Assembly (NCBI GenBank): GCA_016169945.1
Contig: JADLSH010000377.1
Coordinates: forward strand, 2,410,001 to 2,474,000
Length of the DNA: 64,000 nt
DNA from: Trachythela sp. YZ-2020
Taxonomy: Eukaryota; Cnidaria; Anthozoa; Malacalcyonacea; Clavulariidae
Reading direction: 5' to 3'
Below are positions 1 to 8,739 of this stretch, in pieces. The translations under genes and the position numbers were made by a program. Position 1 is the first letter of the stretch, and every line of letters starts with the position of its first letter. The notes beneath the pieces are model-generated. The model did no database searches and was not told the origin of the DNA. It saw only the letters and a program-made list of their open reading frames with translations.

Positions 1-580
1 ACTACATGCACTTTTGAGAGAGGCTTCCTAGACAAGAAATACTGCAAAATATTAGGAACAGCTCAAGCTTAATATTGCACGTCGAAGCATGATATTTCCA
101 TATTGAGTGAATACGATAACGATGCTCTATAACCAAAAATAGATATAGAGAATATTACATGGTTGCGCGGAATATGGAAGTCTTTTCATTTCGTGTTAAT
201 TCACGTGTCCCCATTATAGCATGTGTAAATACCATGGATGGCGCCCTAAATAGTACGAAACCAGAAGAGCGAAAGTTAAAAAAAATATTAATAGCCAAGT
301 GCAATAGGTACCCTTGGCTGCGCGATGATAATCTCTAAAAGTGGTTTTTGGAAAGAGCCGTGAAACGAATTTTTTCGTTTATACTTTAAAAAATGATAAG
401 ACAAGATATGATAGAAATTCCTAAAGTATAATAAATGAACATTTCTTTTAATTTTTGATGAATTTGTCTTTTTAACAAAAGTTGCTTGTCTAGATAGAAT
501 TTATTAGATAAGAGGCGTATATATAGTGTACTTCGTGGTTCCACATTGATTTTAAATGAAGTTTCTCAAAGAACCGCAAT
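1..580. other. flank with no recognised gene
   Basis: AT-rich sequence left of the ATPase element. No convincing coding segment was found. The motif GCAATAGGTA near 301 resembles the junction at 576-585 where the ATPase element begins, which may be chance or may reflect an older repeat at the insertion site. Confidence 0.4.
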
Positions 581-650
581 AGGTAACCCCCCACCCCCCT
601 CCCCCCGTCCAGCGGCGGAAGTGATTCAAGTGAATATATGTATGACGTCA
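581..650 (+). repeat. left terminal inverted repeat of the ATPase element
   Basis: Matches the reverse complement of 4008-4071 apart from length differences in the C-rich run and a few substitutions. It ends in the palindrome TGACGTCA at 643-650, the consensus of CREB/ATF sites, and a second TGACGTCA follows at 684-691. Confidence 0.85.
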
Positions 651-706
651 GCAACGTACATCCAGGGTAATTTTCCCGCCATATGACGTCATTTGCGTAC
701 GTACGG

Positions 707-1124
707 AATTAGAAGTAATTAGTATTCGGGTAACGTCATTGTGCGTACGTACTCGTGCGTACAGAGAGAAAATAAAGAACAACAGAGTTTTGTGTTGGAT
801 TTTATTTAAATTACAGACAACAATTTAAATGTTTCTTCTAATAAGAGTCGTTTTATAGTTTTGCCTTTATTGTTCGTTAGCCATGGTTTCTTTAACAAAA
901 GCTCGAACCGCATTAATTAGAAGTAATTAGTATTCGGGTGGCGTCATTTTGCGTACGTACGCGTGCGTACAGAGAGAAAATAAAGAACAACAGAGAGTTT
1001 TGTGTTGGATTTTATTTAAATTACACACAACAATTTAAATGTTTCTTCTAATAAGAGTCGTTTTATAGTTTTGACTTTATGGTTCGTTAGCCATGGTTTC
1101 TTTAACAAAAGGTCGACCGCATTA
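707..1124. repeat. direct tandem duplication of about 208 bp
   Basis: Copy one is 707-914 and copy two 915-1124. Both start AATTAGAAGTAATTAGTATT, run through a CGTACGTAC-rich stretch and end near GACCGCATT or GAACCGCATT. The copies differ by few substitutions, so the duplication is fairly recent. It lies between the left TIR and the 3' end of the zinc-finger gene. It may hold 3'-end signals: both copies contain AATAAAG. Confidence 0.85.
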
Positions 1125-1694
1125 AACCGCATCAAAATCGCAATCCTTTAAAAATATTTTTATAACAAATTTCCTCTTATCAGTAGCAGCTTCTAAAGCT
1201 TCCCCTGGATCAAAGTCATCGTTTTTCACAAGCGCATCCTTTGTCTGCATTATTTTCCTATGTACGGGATCTTTCTTTAGTTGTTTCATCCACAGGAGAC
1301 GTTGCATATAAATATTTTCAAGTTCCTTTTGGAGTTCAGGTAGAATATTGGAGTATGCTTGATCTCTAGCAGATTGCTCATCAAGGCCGCTGTGTATAAG
1401 GCTCTCTTTCATTTCCTCAAAAGCTGTATTACTTATTTGCTTCGCTTCTATCAATGGCATCCAAGAATCCATTTCTTCTGCTTCTTCAGTTTCTGACTCA
1501 TTATCAGTCTTCATCGAAATTTCAGACCCATGAGTTGAAGTTGTCGAGACATCGTCTTGGAAATCCCTTTCCTGGCTATCCGAGTCTGTTTGAGACATGT
1601 TTCTTTCTTGTTCGCGTAGTGGACAGTATTCCTTTTCGTGTCTGCGTAGATTGTAACCGCGGCTAAATTGTTTCCCGCAAAATGTGCAGCTCAT
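1122..1694 (-). CDS. C2H2 zinc-finger protein of the ATPase element
   Basis: The first ATG in frame is at 1694-1692 and gives about 190 residues; the frame stays open upstream without a further ATG. A single C2H2 finger sits at the very start (CTFC, then H-EKE-YC spacing, around residues 3-23). A strongly acidic Ser/Thr/Asp/Glu-rich stretch follows to about residue 75. The last 100 residues are mixed charged, probably helical, and end in a short hydrophobic segment. A DNA-binding or regulatory role is an inference from the finger. The gene is divergent from the ATPase frame and shares a 300 bp spacer with it. The family is not otherwise recognised. A cellular zinc-finger gene is unlikely because the gene lies inside the TIRs. 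Confidence 0.6.
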   Translation of the reverse strand: MSCTFCGKQFSRGYNLRRHEKEYCPLREQERNMSQTDSDSQERDFQDDVSTTSTHGSEISMKTDNESETEEAEEMDSWMPLIEAKQISNTAFEEMKESLIHSGLDEQSARDQAYSNILPELQKELENIYMQRLLWMKQLKKDPVHRKIMQTKDALVKNDDFDPGEALEAATDKRKFVIKIFLKDCDFDAV

Positions 1695-1780
1695 TCCGTT
1701 ACAACTGACAGTCTGGAAATGACTTGTTATTGAGCAGCACGGCACTTTTATGAGCAGACGCTTAAAGCTCTCATAGGTCG

Positions 1781-1925
1781 ACTCCGAGAGAACACCCAGA
1801 GAACCCCTACAGGACCCCCATGGAACCCCTACAGAACTCCGAGAGAACCCCTACAGAACCCCGAGAGAACCCCTATAGAACCCCGAGAGAACCCCCAGGG
1901 AACCGCTACAGAATTCCCCAGAATC
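1781..1925. repeat. minisatellite between divergent element genes
   Basis: Degenerate tandem array of GAGAACCCC and TACAGAACCCC type units, about 10-21 bp each. It occupies the spacer between the minus-strand zinc-finger gene and the plus-strand ATPase frame, where a two-way promoter would be expected. Whether the array is regulatory cannot be told. Confidence 0.75.
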
Positions 1926-2000
1926 CTTACAAACCCTTAAAGCATTGATATATAGAACTGTATTTATATATATAAACTTGAATCATTTGCGGGAGCACTC

Positions 2001-2744
2001 ATGCCGAGACTATTTCCTCGGACCTGTCCGGTTTGCGGCCGGCCTAATTTAAAGAACATCAGTACACATATTTCACAAGTTCACGGCTTACCATCCATAG
2101 AGAGAAAACACGTTCTTAAGCATGCACAGGTGTCGTCATGGCCGGAATCATACCAGTCTCCATATACGAACTCCGAAAAGCCAGGAGAAAAGCGTGTAAG
2201 CCGAAGTGCACACTCATTGCCAGCTAAGAAACCAAAAGCAGTACAAGCTAAAGCATCTTTGACCATCAAACCCTATCCGGAATTCAACTTCCGCCATAAA
2301 TTTTCGCTCTTAGTCGTGGGTCCGTGTCAAAGTGGAAAAACGTATTTTGTCCAACAAATTTCGGGAAACAATCGTATCGTGTACGAGGAGCAGAGAAGTA
2401 TTCGTGTCTGGTGGTGTTATAATCAATGGCAAGATCGTTACGACGAGTTGAGAAAATCCCTTGGGAAAAGCATCCAGTTTGAGAGAGGTCTTCCCGAGCA
2501 GTCCGATGATCTGAGTGAGATCAATACCAAGTACAACAACATAATCATACTGGATGATCTAATGGCCGAAGCGACAGAAAGTTCTGTGGTAGCTCGATTA
2601 TTTACCCAGGGTCGTCATAGAAACGCTAGTGTTATCCTTTTGCTTCAGAACATGTTAAGGAGGATTAAATTTAATACAGATATTAGCCGAAATGCCCAAT
2701 ATCTTGCCTTCTTCCGAAGTCGTAGTGATAGAAAAAAAATTTGA
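2001..2744 (+). CDS. A32-like (FtsK/HerA) DNA-packaging ATPase, main part
   Basis: 247 residues from ATG 2001. Residues 8-30 form a C2H2-type finger (CPVC, then HISQVH). A basic linker leads to the P-loop ATPase core. Walker A is GPCQSGKT near residue 107 and Walker B is IIILDD near residue 182. The following ILLLQN stretch fits the sensor region of packaging ATPases, and the order matches Polinton and NCLDV-type enzymes that drive DNA into capsids. The frame stops at TGA 2742-2744, before the usual C-terminal part of the family. That part continues in the same frame immediately downstream. The copy is therefore either inactivated by one nonsense change or translated by readthrough. No capsid gene is nearby, so the DNA substrate is unknown. 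Confidence 0.75.
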   Translation: MPRLFPRTCPVCGRPNLKNISTHISQVHGLPSIERKHVLKHAQVSSWPESYQSPYTNSEKPGEKRVSRSAHSLPAKKPKAVQAKASLTIKPYPEFNFRHKFSLLVVGPCQSGKTYFVQQISGNNRIVYEEQRSIRVWWCYNQWQDRYDELRKSLGKSIQFERGLPEQSDDLSEINTKYNNIIILDDLMAEATESSVVARLFTQGRHRNASVILLLQNMLRRIKFNTDISRNAQYLAFFRSRSDRKKI

Positions 2745-3182
2745 ATTGTGATAGAAATACGAATTGATAAGAATAGAGACCGCTTCACTGACGCTTACTA
2801 TTACAAAGAGACCGAAAAATCGTTTGGATACTTATTGGTGGATAACAAGCCTGACACACCAATCGATAAGCAAGTTCTTGGAGACCTATTTGGCGACTGC
2901 CATGTTTATCCCTTCACCACCCAAACTAAAGTGTCTACAGCCACACAGGTCTCTGGCGTCGAAACCAAGCCTGGAAGAAAACAACCTAAACATCATCGGT
3001 ATATTACCCGGTCGGATGCAACTATCCCCGAGTGGCTAAACTACACCGACAAAGCCGATACCGTTCGTGTCGTTCCCGAAGGATATGCTATCATAGAGAT
3101 GTATAAAACTTCGCGTAATAAGCTCATATTGGCGCATGCTCAGAACGCACAACCGGGTACCTTAATCAACGACGAAAATTAG
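2745..3182 (+). pseudogene. C-terminal continuation of the packaging ATPase after an in-frame TGA
   Basis: Open in the same frame as the ATPase, with no ATG near its beginning (the first possible start is GTG 2748). The segment around residues 26-50, including FGYLLVDNKPDTP, fits the stretch that follows the ATPase core in Polinton-type proteins, where a GYLLIDLKP-like motif is typical. A second half rich in basic and polar residues ends at TAG 3180-3182. Reading it as a decayed or readthrough extension of the ATPase is better supported than as an independent gene. Confidence 0.6.
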
Positions 3183-3296
3183 TGGCCTGTCAAAATAAGG
3201 CACCTAGCTACAGGTCGTATGAAGTGGGTGAATCTGCACGAAGACGAGCCTACGGTCCGAGCCTTTGTTAAAGAAACCATGGCTAACGAGCAATAA
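3183..3296 (+). other. short open segment after a second in-frame stop
   Basis: Still in the ATPase frame after TAG 3180. It contains an ATG at 3219 that would give 25 residues ending at TAA 3294, and AATAAA overlaps the stop at 3293-3298. It may be the last piece of the same message or a tiny separate ORF. Convergent with the minus-strand gene ending at 3312. Confidence 0.3.
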
Positions 3297-3311
3297 AGCA
3301 AGACAATATGT

Positions 3312-3803
3312 TTAAGAATTATATGCATGTGTGTGATTAATTGTTATACTTAAGAAATAAATTTGTACAAACGTTAATCTGTGCGTTAATATATGCATCC
3401 AGCCAAGCAAAGCGAGCAACAATAATTTACTGTTAAAATCAGTACGATTTCGCGTTCGCGTTACCCCCTTTTCGCCCTTTTGATTCCAATATTCAAACAC
3501 GTATTTATCCCACTGAAGCTCTAAAACTTTCGTCACTTCAACAAACTTATTCCATACTATGTCTTTATTGTTAACTCGCTCTATGGCTTCCAAATCATAC
3601 ATCTGCCATCTTCCCTCATACGATAACATAAGACACTCACTCTGACCAAAACGATTTAGTTTACAACCACAACACCTCTCTTCGAAAAGCTCGTAAACCT
3701 CGCAAGAAACAGTTTGTGCAAATATTGTCTCTAACAAATTGCACAGCTTCCGAAATTTCACAGGAGAACATTCGTAAACATTATTTGCCCTTGAAAAACG
3801 CAT
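3312..3803 (-). CDS. Cys-rich protein of the ATPase element
   Basis: About 163 residues from ATG 3803-3801 (the frame is open a few codons further upstream). The middle carries a CCGCKLN...ECLML block with closely spaced cysteines that could bind metal, followed by aromatic-rich sequence (WQMYDLE, DKYVFEYW). Comparable Cys-x2-Cys...CLM blocks are recalled from uncharacterised proteins near packaging ATPases in invertebrate genomes, but this was not checked. No catalytic motif is recognised. The gene converges with the ATPase frame and its upstream side faces the right TIR, so its promoter probably lies in the 25 bp repeat region and TIR. Confidence 0.5.
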   Translation of the reverse strand: MRFSRANNVYECSPVKFRKLCNLLETIFAQTVSCEVYELFEERCCGCKLNRFGQSECLMLSYEGRWQMYDLEAIERVNNKDIVWNKFVEVTKVLELQWDKYVFEYWNQKGEKGVTRTRNRTDFNSKLLLLALLGWMHILTHRLTFVQIYFLSITINHTHAYNS

Positions 3804-3920
3804 ATTTTGTTGGGAAAACAAGCATTTTAAGATAAACGTTACATACCCCTATTCATTTAGTTTGTATACTCGCATTCAACCAATTACGTAAAAGATATAG
3901 GCATGACGTAACGCTTTGTA

Positions 3921-3995
3921 CGCACGCTAAGTACAAACTCTTGAACGTACACTAAGTACGAACTCTTGGACGTACACTAAGTACGAACTCTTGAC
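3921..3995. repeat. three tandem 25 bp repeats next to the right TIR
   Basis: Units at 3921-3945, 3946-3970 and 3971-3995 share CTAAGTAC-AACTCTTG. The last two differ only in the final bases. They lie between the start of the Cys-rich gene and the right TIR, a placement that suits transposase or replication-protein binding sites. Confidence 0.85.
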
Positions 3996-4007
3996 GCATA
4001 CCCCTGT

Positions 4008-4071
4008 TGACGTCATACATACATTCGCTTGAATCACTTCCGCCGCTGGATGGGGGGGGGGGGGGTTACCT
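4008..4071 (-). repeat. right terminal inverted repeat of the ATPase element
   Basis: Begins TGACGTCATACAT and ends in an uninterrupted G run followed by TTACCT. Inverted copy of 581-650. The G run is 15 bases here, where the left end has C runs broken by A and T. Confidence 0.85.
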
Positions 4072-4139
4072 ACTAACAGCCAACATAAAGTAAATATGGC
4101 GTTTCAGAATTATTGTTCTTTAGTCATTTTGATAGGGAA

Positions 4140-4435
4140 AATGACAACATTTTACCGAGGTTTCCTCCAAAAATTGTTTGGATTGAAAGGTATTTCTGTT
4201 TTATTTGCGGTAATGTGAGGGAATATAAGTGACAATACTAGTGAAAACATTTACAATGGTAACTGTGTTGAATTGTTTATTACTGGCAGAGGTCTTAGCG
4301 AATCAATATAAAACTTGCCTTTGTGATGAAAAAGTGTCTGGTATCAGAACCCGTGTTGTGGAAAATCCTGTTCCGTACAGACATATGCAAAATGGTGACA
4401 TGTACATTCATCAACACAACAACAACAACATCGAA
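4140..4435. repeat. left arm of a split inverted duplication
   Basis: The 4205-4435 part reappears inverted at 6358-6605, and the 4140-4187 part reappears inverted at 8478-8525. The right arm was therefore cut in two by about 1.9 kb of later sequence, including a foldback and a LINE remnant. The shared sequence includes the start of the signal-peptide-like ORF at 4256. Confidence 0.75.
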
Positions 4436-4447
4436 CATTCTTCTTGA
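4256..4447 (+). CDS. short ORF with signal-peptide-like start
   Basis: ATG 4256 opens 63 residues: a hydrophobic start (MVTVLNCLLLAEVLA), then a Cys-containing segment and an Asn run encoded by AAC repeats. It might be the first exon of a small secreted protein. A possible second exon follows an acceptor CTATAG at about 4675 and is open to 4948, with six or more cysteines. No family is recognised. The same coding start lies in an inverted, mutated copy near 6550, so repeat-borne sequence is equally possible. Confidence 0.25.
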   Translation: MVTVLNCLLLAEVLANQYKTCLCDEKVSGIRTRVVENPVPYRHMQNGDMYIHQHNNNNIEHSS

Positions 4448-4865
4448 TGAACTAAAACCCTAGCCTTATCCAGATTTAAATCACTACTTTATGTGTATTA
4501 CACTACTGTCATAAATATAAACTATGAACTTGAAAATACCTTGATTTGGAAATCGATCTGTTTACAATGTGTTACTGCTCGTGGTCTAGCTTGTTTAGCG
4601 ACGCTGTCTTGTTGTTCTCAACACTTGTATTGTTCTATTATTTTGATTTAATGTAATTGTATATTTATATAGTATTTGCTATAGGGCCCATTTGCAGAGG
4701 ATGTCTTACACATGCACTGAAGCAAAGATTGTGGAGCACGTGTTATCCAGACAATCTCCAGCTCTTGATTTGCGAGTGTCCAGCCAGCACCAACACTGAG
4801 AGCATTACGCTGTTTGAAAATTTGTCTGTTGATATGTTGGAAAAGAGAGTCTATCTATCATATCC

Positions 4866-4923
4866 CAGCCTATGTTCCAGTCCACTACACCGTTGTGTGT
4901 GTAAAGTGGACTGGAACACAGGC
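4866..4923. repeat. short inverted repeat (hairpin)
   Basis: Arms read AGCCTATGTTCCAGTCCACT on the left and AGTGGACTGGAACACAGGCT on the right, with one mismatch over 20 bp and a short spacer. Likely a tiny foldback relic. Confidence 0.7.
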
Positions 4924-5128
4924 TATCATATCATTACTTCAATGTGTTGAGTGCAACTGTAAGACAGGGTACATGTACATGTTGTGATCGCCAGAATAAA
5001 GAGTTAATGAAGACGAGGAAGATTATGATATGACCCATTAGGATGAGGAAGAATAAGTGGCAGATTCTGATGATTTGTGACTCTGGTTGAAAGAGCTAAG
5101 TTCAAAATTCTAATTTGTATATTATTAC

Positions 5129-5401
5129 CAGTCGATTTAAACAAACTTTTCACTCAAATGTTCCGAACTTCGTTCCGAACTTCCGAAATTCGTCGCGAAG
5201 TTCAAAAATTCATACTGAAAATCACAAGCCAGGTTTTAGACAAACCCTCTGATTGGTTACTAGAGAAAAAGCAGTCAATCAAATGCTCAGTTTACAAACC
5301 GGTTCTGAATTTCTTTATGGACTTTTGAACTTCGCAACGAATTTCCGAAATTCGAAACGAAGTTCGCAACATTTGAGTGAAAAGCTAGTTGAAATCGACT
5401 G
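5129..5401. mobile_element. 273 bp MITE with CAGTCGATTT ends
   Basis: Ends are CAGTCGATTT and AAATCGACTG. Internally the arms stay complementary for about 80 bp, with repeated GAACTTCG/CGAAGTTC and AATTTCCGAA-like motifs, so the unit can fold into a long hairpin. No coding capacity. A target duplication could not be fixed; TA on both sides is possible. Confidence 0.7.
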
Positions 5402-5787
5402 TAAACGAAGAAACTCATTCTCACCATACAGAATGGAGACATAAATTAATATGCACCTATCATTGTCTTTGATGGGAAACCCCAGCGTAGCTGACTAGGT
5501 GAACATGCTACATTATCCAAGGAATATTTTTTATTTCACTTTGCCACATTACTCCAATAACAAATACTATATAAATATACAATTAAATTAAATTCAGAGA
5601 ACAATACAAGTACTTAGAACAACAAGATAATTACTACAAGCAGTATTACATTTTAAAAAGGTTCAGGTTCATAGTTTATATTTATGGCAGTAGTGTAATA
5701 TCCATATTAAAGTAGCAAGTTAAATCTAGATAATGCATCAGTTAATTCTAGGATTGCCCATCCCCCCTGGGCATTTGCACTTGTTTA

Positions 5788-5876
5788 TCCCCGAGCCGGC
5801 GCGAAGCGCCGTGCGAGGGTACTAATTCCGCTCGGAGATTTACACCCGGGTATGTGAAACATTGTGGAATGCAAAT
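5788..5876 (+). repeat. fragment of a dispersed repeat, copy A
   Basis: Starts CCCCGAGCCGGCGCGAAGCG and continues to CATTGTGGAATGCAAA. The same sequence opens the longer copy at 20935, and its later part recurs at 48640. Confidence 0.8.
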
Positions 5877-6357
5877 TTTTTTTTGTCAATTCCCCGGGCA
5901 GGGCAGGAAAAGTGCAGCAATGTCCTTCACTGAGGCAAATAAATTATGCCAACTGTCGGCCCCGGGGCACATCAACATATATATTTGTCAGAATTTCAGG
6001 ATGTAAGTTTTACATTCCTAATTAAATTATGTTTTAAGTTTTGTAAAGACGGGCAAGTTTTGCTTTACAAGTTCTATTTGTTTGTCTGTATGACACAAAT
6101 GCTTTCATCCATGTTCATGGTAGTGCACGTGTTCGCTGTAGCTGCTGTCGAAACCAGAATAATTTGTGGATAGAGAGACAAATGCCCCGTCGGTGAACAA
6201 ATGTCCGGCCCAGGAAATGTTCAAAGTACTAATGCCGGGTCCATGGGCAACAAAAGTTTGCAAATGCCCAGTTGTAGGCCGGGAGATGGGCCAATGCTAT
6301 AATTGATTGAAATATAGGGCTAAATACTGGGTTTTTTAGTTCATCAGGAAGAAAGAT

Positions 6358-6605
6358 CCATGTCGTTGTTATTGATCTGTTCATCTGTTGATGAATGTAT
6401 ATGTGACCGGTTTGCATTTTCTATCTATGCGGAAAAGGATTTGCAACAACACATGTTCTGATACCAGACACTTTTTCATCACAAAGGAAAGTTCTATATT
6501 GAACCGGCCAAGACCACTGCCAGTAATAAACAATTAAACAGTTTCCACTGTAAATATTCTCACTAGTATTGTCACTTTTATTCCCTCACATTACCGCTAA
6601 TTTCT
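6358..6605. repeat. right arm, part one, of the split inverted duplication
   Basis: Reverse complement of roughly 4205-4435 with scattered substitutions, including TTATTCCCTCACATTACCGC opposite the left arm. The remaining part of the arm is at 8478-8525. Confidence 0.75.
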
Positions 6606-6676
6606 GCACGCAACATTCCTTTAATTTGAAGCCCGACAGGCGATAGTCATAAAGGATCGCCTAATGCTTTTCAGTG

Positions 6677-6812
6677 CAGGATTGCGTGATCCTAACACTT
6701 GGGATGTTGCGAGACTTTCTGAAAGCGTAAAAATATACGAGCCGGTAGGCGAGTATTTTTTAGCTTTCAGAATGTCGAGCAACATCCCAAGTGTTAGGAT
6801 CACGCAATCCTG
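6677..6812. repeat. foldback with perfect 34 bp arms
   Basis: Arms 6677-6710 and 6779-6812 are exact reverse complements, starting CAGGATTGCGTGATCCTAAC. The 68 bp between them also pair partly (TTCTGAAAGC with GCTTTCAGAA), so nearly the whole unit is one hairpin. Perfect arms imply recent formation or homogenisation. Confidence 0.85.
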
Positions 6813-7027
6813 TACGGAAAATCAGTTGGTAATTATTTTATAAAATAACGACAAAGAAACAACGGTAAAAGTTTGTTAAATATTTTGTGCTTTCTGCTTG
6901 TACATTTTCGCTAACTTGTCAACGTCTTCCTTTGTTGCTAGAGCGAACCTCAGTTCCTTGTTTTCGTTCATTTCCTTTTCGTTCGCCAGATCTTAATTGT
7001 CAAATTTTAATTCAGGAGTTGAAAAAA

Positions 7028-8280
7028 TTAGCATTTCCCGATCTTTAATGGCATGCATGGGAAAATTATTGATGTGACTCTTCTTTGGACTTGCTCAATG
7101 GCGTCACTAAGATAGTCAGGCAAGGCAAAATGGAAGACTTCACAACTGTACTCCAGTACACGCCCTACACAAGTACAGTAAAAATTAATTATTTCTTTTG
7201 GCGGGCACTTTTGCACGTTTCAGCTGTATGATGAAATATTTTCGTTTTAGCTTTCTTGATAATTTCGGCAACATGTTTGGTCCATTTCAAATCGTTACTG
7301 ATTGTCAGTCCCAAAACTTTGGCTTGTTCAACTAATTCAATAATTCCAGACCTTAGGACAACACTGGGGAAAGGGCTTCTAACTCTCGTGAACTGAAACA
7401 GCAGTTCTTTACATTTTGGAATTTGAAGTTGGAGTTTATTCTGCACAGTCCAGTCTTCTAATTGATTTACACCTGTTTGGATAGTGCTGTGACAGTCTTT
7501 TGGTATTACTTCAGCAGCGGTAGTGTCGTCAATGTATTTCCACATTTGGAAATCAGTTAGATTCAAATCGTTTATCATGAGAATAAAGAGCCAAGGACCT
7601 AATTTTGTCCCTTGAGGAACTCCGGAAGGAACTTTTCCCCATTCGGAGAAACAATCCCTGGCGAGTTTAACTCGTTTTCCCCTTGAAGTTAAAAAGTCGA
7701 TAATCCAATTGATAATAGGTAGTGGAATTGAAAGCTTCCGGATTTGGTTAACCAAAATGTTATGATCAATCAGGTCGAAGGCTTTTCGGTAATGAAACAA
7801 GAGGACACGCACGGATGCGCCAGTTCCGTCAGTCGCTTGGGCGCATGTGTGAATAGTGCTGATGAGGGCTAGGGTTGCTGATGATTTAGGGATTCCGCCA
7901 AATTGATCCTGATTGACTACCTCCAAAACTGCGTGAGAGACGTATTTTTCGATTACGATGTCTTCAGCTAACTTTGATAAGGCTGGAGTTAGTGAAATAG
8001 GTGGACGATTCTTGTATATATCACGGATTTATTTATTTTTTGGGATGGGTATGATGTTAGCTTGTTTCCAAACGCTTGGCAGTTTTTGTTCTAAGTAAGA
8101 AGAGTTGAGAATGATAGAGATAGGATTTGATAGAATTTCTGCAAATTCTTTCATGATCCAATTAGGAATGCCATCTGGGGCCTGGTGCTTTAGAACGGTT
8201 AAGTAAATTGAGCTTATGATTAATTAACTCAGGTGTGGTTAATGCATTTATTGGAAGGTCTTCGGTCAGTGAAGCAGTTT
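7028..8280 (-). pseudogene. LINE reverse transcriptase remnant
   Basis: Read from 8280 down, the segments follow a LINE reverse transcriptase. First comes a SKAPGPDGIPNW motif and a KLPSVWKQANIIPIPK block, then an in-frame TAA. Next are PPISLTPALSKL, QFGGIPKSSATLALI, the PSGVPQGTKLGPWLF block and the catalytic box YIDDTT. The C-terminal part (VLEYSCEVFHFALPDYL) is in another frame after a frameshift near 7200. The 5' portion including the endonuclease is missing. The copy is dead, and its 3' boundary is unclear near 7020. Confidence 0.8.
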
Positions 8281-8470
8281 GTTAATGTTTTATTGTATAT
8301 GTGTATTATAGCTATATATGGGTGTTTAATGCCTTGTAAGGGACGTTAATGTCCAATAGCATTTAACACCTGCCATTTGGTAAATCTTTAAATAATAAAT
8401 AAATAATAATAATCCTGCACGCGTATTTACCAATCACAGCTCGCGTAGTAAACATGTTATTTTATAATAT
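8281..8470. other. repeat-tail-like spacer
   Basis: Contains an AT-rich run ending in TAA-type repeats (AATAAATAATAATAAT near 8391-8412), which looks like the tail of a plus-strand retroposon. No coding sequence seen. Confidence 0.35.
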
Positions 8471-8477
8471 ATTTCGT

Positions 8478-8525
8478 CAATTCAAACAACTTTTTGGAAC
8501 GAAACCTCGGTAAAATGTTGTCATG
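8478..8525. repeat. right arm, part two, of the split inverted duplication
   Basis: Reverse complement of about 4140-4187: CCTCGGTAAAATGTTGTCAT here against ATGACAACATTTTACCGAGG there. Confidence 0.7.
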
Positions 8526-8739
8526 ACTCAGTTAAGTTTACCAAATCCTATTGGTTGAGAGTTATAGGCTTATAAGATTCCAGACGTATAACATTAGCAT
8601 GCTAATTAGAGATCACTTCTTGTCTCCGATCACTAGAAATTTCGGACATTTTGCGTCGCCGTTCTCAATTACCGCAATTCAGCGGTCATTCGCTAAATGA
8701 TAAATGTTTGAAAAATTAACGAAAAAGTTCTAAAGCAAA

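Larger units (their letters stand above)
581..4071. mobile_element. compact TIR element carrying a packaging ATPase
   Basis: Inverted copies at 581-650 and 4008-4071 bound a 3.5 kb unit. Both start AGGTAACC followed by a C-rich run, then read CCAGCGGCGGAAGTGATTCA and on to TGACGTCA. Inside are a minus-strand C2H2 zinc-finger gene, a plus-strand FtsK/HerA-type ATPase frame and a minus-strand Cys-rich gene. Such ATPases are known from Polintons/Mavericks, adintoviruses and other double-stranded DNA viruses. No protein-primed polymerase, retroviral-type integrase, protease or capsid gene was recognised. No target duplication is obvious: the 6 bp outside the ends are CGCAAT and ACTAAC. It could be a cut-down Polinton, a satellite mobilised by one, or a separate family. 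Confidence 0.75.

Noticed and set aside
1454..1666. Plus-strand ORF of 70 residues
   Set aside because: Shadow of the zinc-finger gene on the opposite strand.
2764..3039. Plus-strand ORF of 91 residues
   Set aside because: Alternate frame over the ATPase continuation, without recognisable motifs.
581..4071. Calling the ATPase element a Polinton/Maverick outright
   Set aside because: No PolB, integrase, protease or capsid gene, and no 6 bp target duplication at the ends; only the ATPase is shared.
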